A stretch of DNA of 64,000 bases from DAISJI01 sp964559835 (GTDB lineage Bacteria > Acidobacteriota > Terriglobia > Terriglobales > Acidobacteriaceae). This document shows, piece by piece, positions 61,627 through 64,000 of the stretch. The notes below the pieces were generated by a model. It searched no databases. It was given only the letters and a program-made list of their open reading frames with translations, and was not told where the DNA came from. Position numbers and translations under genes: made by a program. The stretch spans positions 26,492 through 90,491 of the forward strand of contig CAZLJE010000023.1 in the NCBI GenBank assembly GCA_964559835.1, in the 5' to 3' direction. The stretch's first letter is position 1. Each line of letters starts with the position of its first letter.

Positions 61627-62249
61627 GTTACCTGCCTATAAGTACGCGAAAGCACACGCGCTAGTTCCGTTCGTCCCCGGTTGATCCGGGATTTCACTGT
61701 CCCTTCAGGGACTTTCAACGCTAAGGCGATATCGCGGTAATCCATATCCTGCAGGTCGCGCAGGATCACCGCCTCCCGCAGCTCGGGAGAAAGCTTTTGC
61801 AGCGCTTTCTGCACCATTTCCTGGGTTTCCCGGGTCTGCAGCCGCTGGTCGGGCGAGGGCGACTGGTCCTGGATCTGGTCGGAGATGCTGGGAGAGTCCT
61901 CTTCGGCGGTCGTGGGCATGTCCATGGAGTCGGTGGCGCGGTCCTGCTTGGACTTGCGGAAGTGGTCGACCAGCAGGTTGCGGGTCATCGTGGTGACCCA
62001 CGTCTGGAACGAGCCCTTCTCCAGGTCGTAGGACTGCAGGGTGCGATAGACCTTGATGAAGACTTCCTGGGTAAGGTCCTGGGCATCGTCCGACGAACCC
62101 GTAAAGCGATAGCAAATGTTGAAGATACGGCGGTTGAAGTGGCGGACGATCTCCTCCCACGCGGCAGCGTCGCCGGCTGCACAGCGACGGACCAGGGAGG
62201 CTACTAGCTGCTGATCGTCCAAGAACCACCACCACGGGAACCACCCCAC
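61623..62249 (-). CDS. ECF-type RNA polymerase sigma factor, head of envelope operon
   Basis: The ~208-residue protein has region 2 (FNRRIFNICYRFTGSSDDAQDLTQEVFIKVYRTL) and region 4 (LSPELREAVILRDLQDMDYRDIALALKVPEGTVKSRINRGRTELARVL). The start is uncertain: GTG 62249 lies inside a CCACCCC hairpin region and gives WFPWWWF, a repeat-derived stretch; TTG 62222 is an alternative. It heads five overlapping minus-strand genes. Confidence 0.9.
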   Translation of the reverse strand: MGWFPWWWFLDDQQLVASLVRRCAAGDAAAWEEIVRHFNRRIFNICYRFTGSSDDAQDLTQEVFIKVYRTLQSYDLEKGSFQTWVTTMTRNLLVDHFRKSKQDRATDSMDMPTTAEEDSPSISDQIQDQSPSPDQRLQTRETQEMVQKALQKLSPELREAVILRDLQDMDYRDIALALKVPEGTVKSRINRGRTELARVLSRTYRQVT

Positions 62250-62682
62250 AAGGAAGTGGGTGGCCCACCCTGGCCTCTTTTGCCACGGTGGGTTGACACA
62301 CTTACCCTTGACCTCTCATACGTGCGAAAAGGGCCGGCAGTTCCCAAAATCTAAGTTTATGAAAACGGGGGGATTTTAGCACTGGGACGGCAGTTGTCAG
62401 TGATCAGTGATCAGTCGTCAGGATTTCGAGTCTTCGGGCACAACAGCCGTGCGCTCCCTGGCGGCTTGCGCGAAATAAATGTATCAAGAGGAACACACAG
62501 TCGTGTCGCTGCTGACACGGTTCCATTTCGACCGCGCTACGTAAGTCGTTCTACTCGACCACATAGCAATCGGTGAGCCATGTGCTTCTCCTGCGCTGAA
62601 CGGCGAAACAACGCCCTTTCGTGGAATTAACATTGCATATAGAAGTACTTTGTATTACAAAGTACGCGTGGAGGAGAGAAGA
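62250..62682. repeat. gene-free stretch between sigma operon and CreD-like gene
   Basis: It begins with a palindromic CCACCC...GGGTGG cluster (to about 62290). A GTTGTCAGTGATCAGTGATC arm (about 62393-62412, family of 1391) has no partner. The CreD-side operator lies at 62645-62665. No gene or RNA is recognised. Confidence 0.55.
62645..62665. promoter_or_regulatory. perfect 21-bp palindrome (operator candidate)
   Basis: GTACTTTGTA and TACAAAGTAC flank a single T, a perfect inverted repeat of 10-bp arms. It ends 17 bases before the CreD-like ATG and just upstream of its GGAGGAG ribosome site. Such a palindrome at a gene start is typical of a dimeric repressor site; PadR-type regulators are candidates. 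Confidence 0.7.
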
Positions 62683-63891
62683 ATGACTCGTCGCATCGGA
62701 GCTCTGGTTTTCATTTTCGGCTGTACTTCGCTGGCCTGGATGATCCTGGCCGGTACGATCAGCAATCGAACGTATTCGTCGGATGACTCCTCGCGGAAGA
62801 AAGTCGTCGCCAGCTGGGGGTCGCCCCAGGTGCAACCGCCGCCCGTGGCGTTATTTGAGCGACAAGAGCCGGCGGGAGCACAGCCCGGCCAAACTCATAG
62901 CACTACATTATTCGTACCCATCGAGGGGAGTCGCATCGAGGTGGACTTGGGGCTCGACCAGCGCCAGAAAGGTCTGCTCTGGTACAGCACGTATAAGGTC
63001 GCGTTCGCGGGGACGTATGCGTTCCGCAATCCGACGGACCAGCCGCAGAAGATGTACTTCTCGCTCAAGCTCCCCGCCGAGCAGGCCGTTTACGACGACG
63101 TCCAGGTCATCGTGGACGGCACGCCGCTGCCGACGAACGAGAACGACGGTTGCATCTCAGCGAATACCGAAGTGGCGGGCGGAAAAATGGCGAACGTGCG
63201 CTTTACCTACCGCTCGCACGGGCTGGATTCGTGGAAGTACGACTTCGGCGGCAAGACGGCACACATCCGCGATTTTGTGCTGCGGATGACCACTGACTTC
63301 GCGGCTATCGATTTTCCGGAGAACACACTTTCGCCGACCGCAAAACGCTCCACGGGCAAGGGATGGGAATTGACGTGGGACTACAAGAGCACGCTCTCCG
63401 GATTTGCGATCGGGATGACGATGCCGGAACACGTGCAGCCCGGACCGCTCGCGGGACAGATCAGCTACTTCGCGCCCGTGTCGCTGCTGTTCTTCTTTTT
63501 CGTGATGTTCATGATCACCACCATCCGTGGCATCGACCTGCACCCGATGAATTACTTTTTCCTGGCGGCGGCGTTCTTCGCCTTTCACCTGCTGCTGGCA
63601 TACCTGGCCGATCACGTCGATATCCACGTCGCGTTCATCATCTGCTCGCTGGTTTCGGTGTTTCTGGTTGTGAGCTATCTGCGGCTGGTGGTGGGAATGA
63701 GGTTCGCAGCGGTCGAGGCGGGTATCAGCCAATTCGTGTACCTGGTGCTGTTCTCGTACGCGTTCTTCTACCAGGGATATACGGGACTAACGATCACGGT
63801 GGGCGCGATCATCAGCCTGTTCGTAGCGATGCAGATGACGGGAAGGATCAAGTGGGCGGAGAAATTCGCGATCAATCCCGGCGTCGCGTAG
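62683..63891 (+). CDS. CreD-like inner membrane protein
   Basis: The 402-residue protein (ATG 62683, after GGAGGAGAG) has an N-terminal helix, a large soluble beta-rich domain, and about six C-terminal helices (RGIDLHPMNYFFLAAAFFAFHLLLAYLADHVD, then VSVFLVVSYLRLVVG and SLFVAMQMTGRIKWAEKF). This matches the CreD family of unknown biochemical role, linked in gamma-proteobacteria to the CreBC regulon. Start and regulation are marked by the operator palindrome. A partner regulator is not visible and may lie beyond 64000. Confidence 0.75.
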   Translation: MTRRIGALVFIFGCTSLAWMILAGTISNRTYSSDDSSRKKVVASWGSPQVQPPPVALFERQEPAGAQPGQTHSTTLFVPIEGSRIEVDLGLDQRQKGLLWYSTYKVAFAGTYAFRNPTDQPQKMYFSLKLPAEQAVYDDVQVIVDGTPLPTNENDGCISANTEVAGGKMANVRFTYRSHGLDSWKYDFGGKTAHIRDFVLRMTTDFAAIDFPENTLSPTAKRSTGKGWELTWDYKSTLSGFAIGMTMPEHVQPGPLAGQISYFAPVSLLFFFFVMFMITTIRGIDLHPMNYFFLAAAFFAFHLLLAYLADHVDIHVAFIICSLVSVFLVVSYLRLVVGMRFAAVEAGISQFVYLVLFSYAFFYQGYTGLTITVGAIISLFVAMQMTGRIKWAEKFAINPGVA

Positions 63892-63898
63892 ATACCGG

Positions 63899-63965
63899 GC
63901 GGGGTGTTCTGTCGCCCGCTGAAGCGGGCTTGGGCATTAGCGGGCTGAACAGCCGGGGACTTCCC
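63899..63965. repeat. REP-like hairpins after CreD-like gene
   Basis: GCCCGCTGAAGCGGGC and further GCGGGCTGAACAGCC words follow the stop. They may form a transcript end; the region is cut by the window edge. Confidence 0.5.
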
Positions 63966-64000
63966 TGACATTTTAGACCGGGCACATGGTTGACACTTTT

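Noticed and set aside
1..64000. tRNA or rRNA genes
   Set aside because: I scanned the intergenic stretches for cloverleaf-type T-loop words (GGTTCGAATCC-like) and rRNA signatures and saw none that fit.

Overview
The window reads as chromosomal DNA of an acidobacterium (Acidobacteriota, probably Terriglobia). The inference rests on high GC, a FtsX/MacB-type orphan permease of the kind known as acidobacterial duplicated orphan permeases (ADOP), two very large VPS10/sortilin-like Asp-box propeller proteins, many secreted proteins of unknown function, and intergenic regions filled with small palindromic and degenerate tandem repeats. No rRNA, tRNA, CRISPR array, transposase or prophage was recognised.

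Layout. 1-3.4 kb: the end of an M1-like protein, a metallo-beta-lactamase/beta-CASP RNA nuclease and a small membrane protein. 3.3-13 kb: housekeeping genes (trpD; sucC-VOC-sucD; ndk; purA; mutM-ROK kinase) and a phasin-like protein. 13.3-17.8 kb: a minus-strand operon of a Ca2+-type P-ATPase, a DUF5132-like protein and two proteins with HMA-like folds that lack metal-binding cysteines. 18-28.7 kb: VTT membrane protein, cupin, pyrophosphatase, a duplicated DUF6328-like protein, a chaplin-like secreted protein, transketolase, a 2-hydroxyacid dehydrogenase, purQ, a Spy-like protein, a truncated AI-2E transporter and yebC. 28.8-45.3 kb: an orphan gene between inverted repeats, a PagL-like barrel, ADOP permease, ftcD, TPR and lipoproteins, the first VPS10-like protein, VIT-like and DUF763 proteins, and an ArsC/Spx-family gene with an in-frame TGA. 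45.4-51.9 kb: the second VPS10-like protein, a GH3 glucosidase with PA14, and cutC. 52.2-55 kb: a lower-GC KAP P-loop NTPase. 55.5-62.2 kb: a lactonase-like propeller and two ECF sigma/anti-sigma modules, one heading a tightly overlapping five-gene envelope operon. 62.7-63.9 kb: a CreD-like membrane protein behind a perfect palindrome.

The main discovery candidate is the ArsC/Spx-family gene at 44982-45332 (minus). Its catalytic Cys codon is TGA, giving U-S-T-C, and a stem-loop with a GGUCG apical loop follows at the spacing expected for a bacterial SECIS. This would be a selenoprotein that ordinary gene calling truncates. Other leads are the chaplin-like protein, the cysteine-less HMA domains shared by three proteins of one operon, an orphan gene flanked by a 19/20 inverted repeat, a two-copy intergenic element carrying a CRP-like palindrome, and the many families of degenerate-repeat dyads just 3' of genes.
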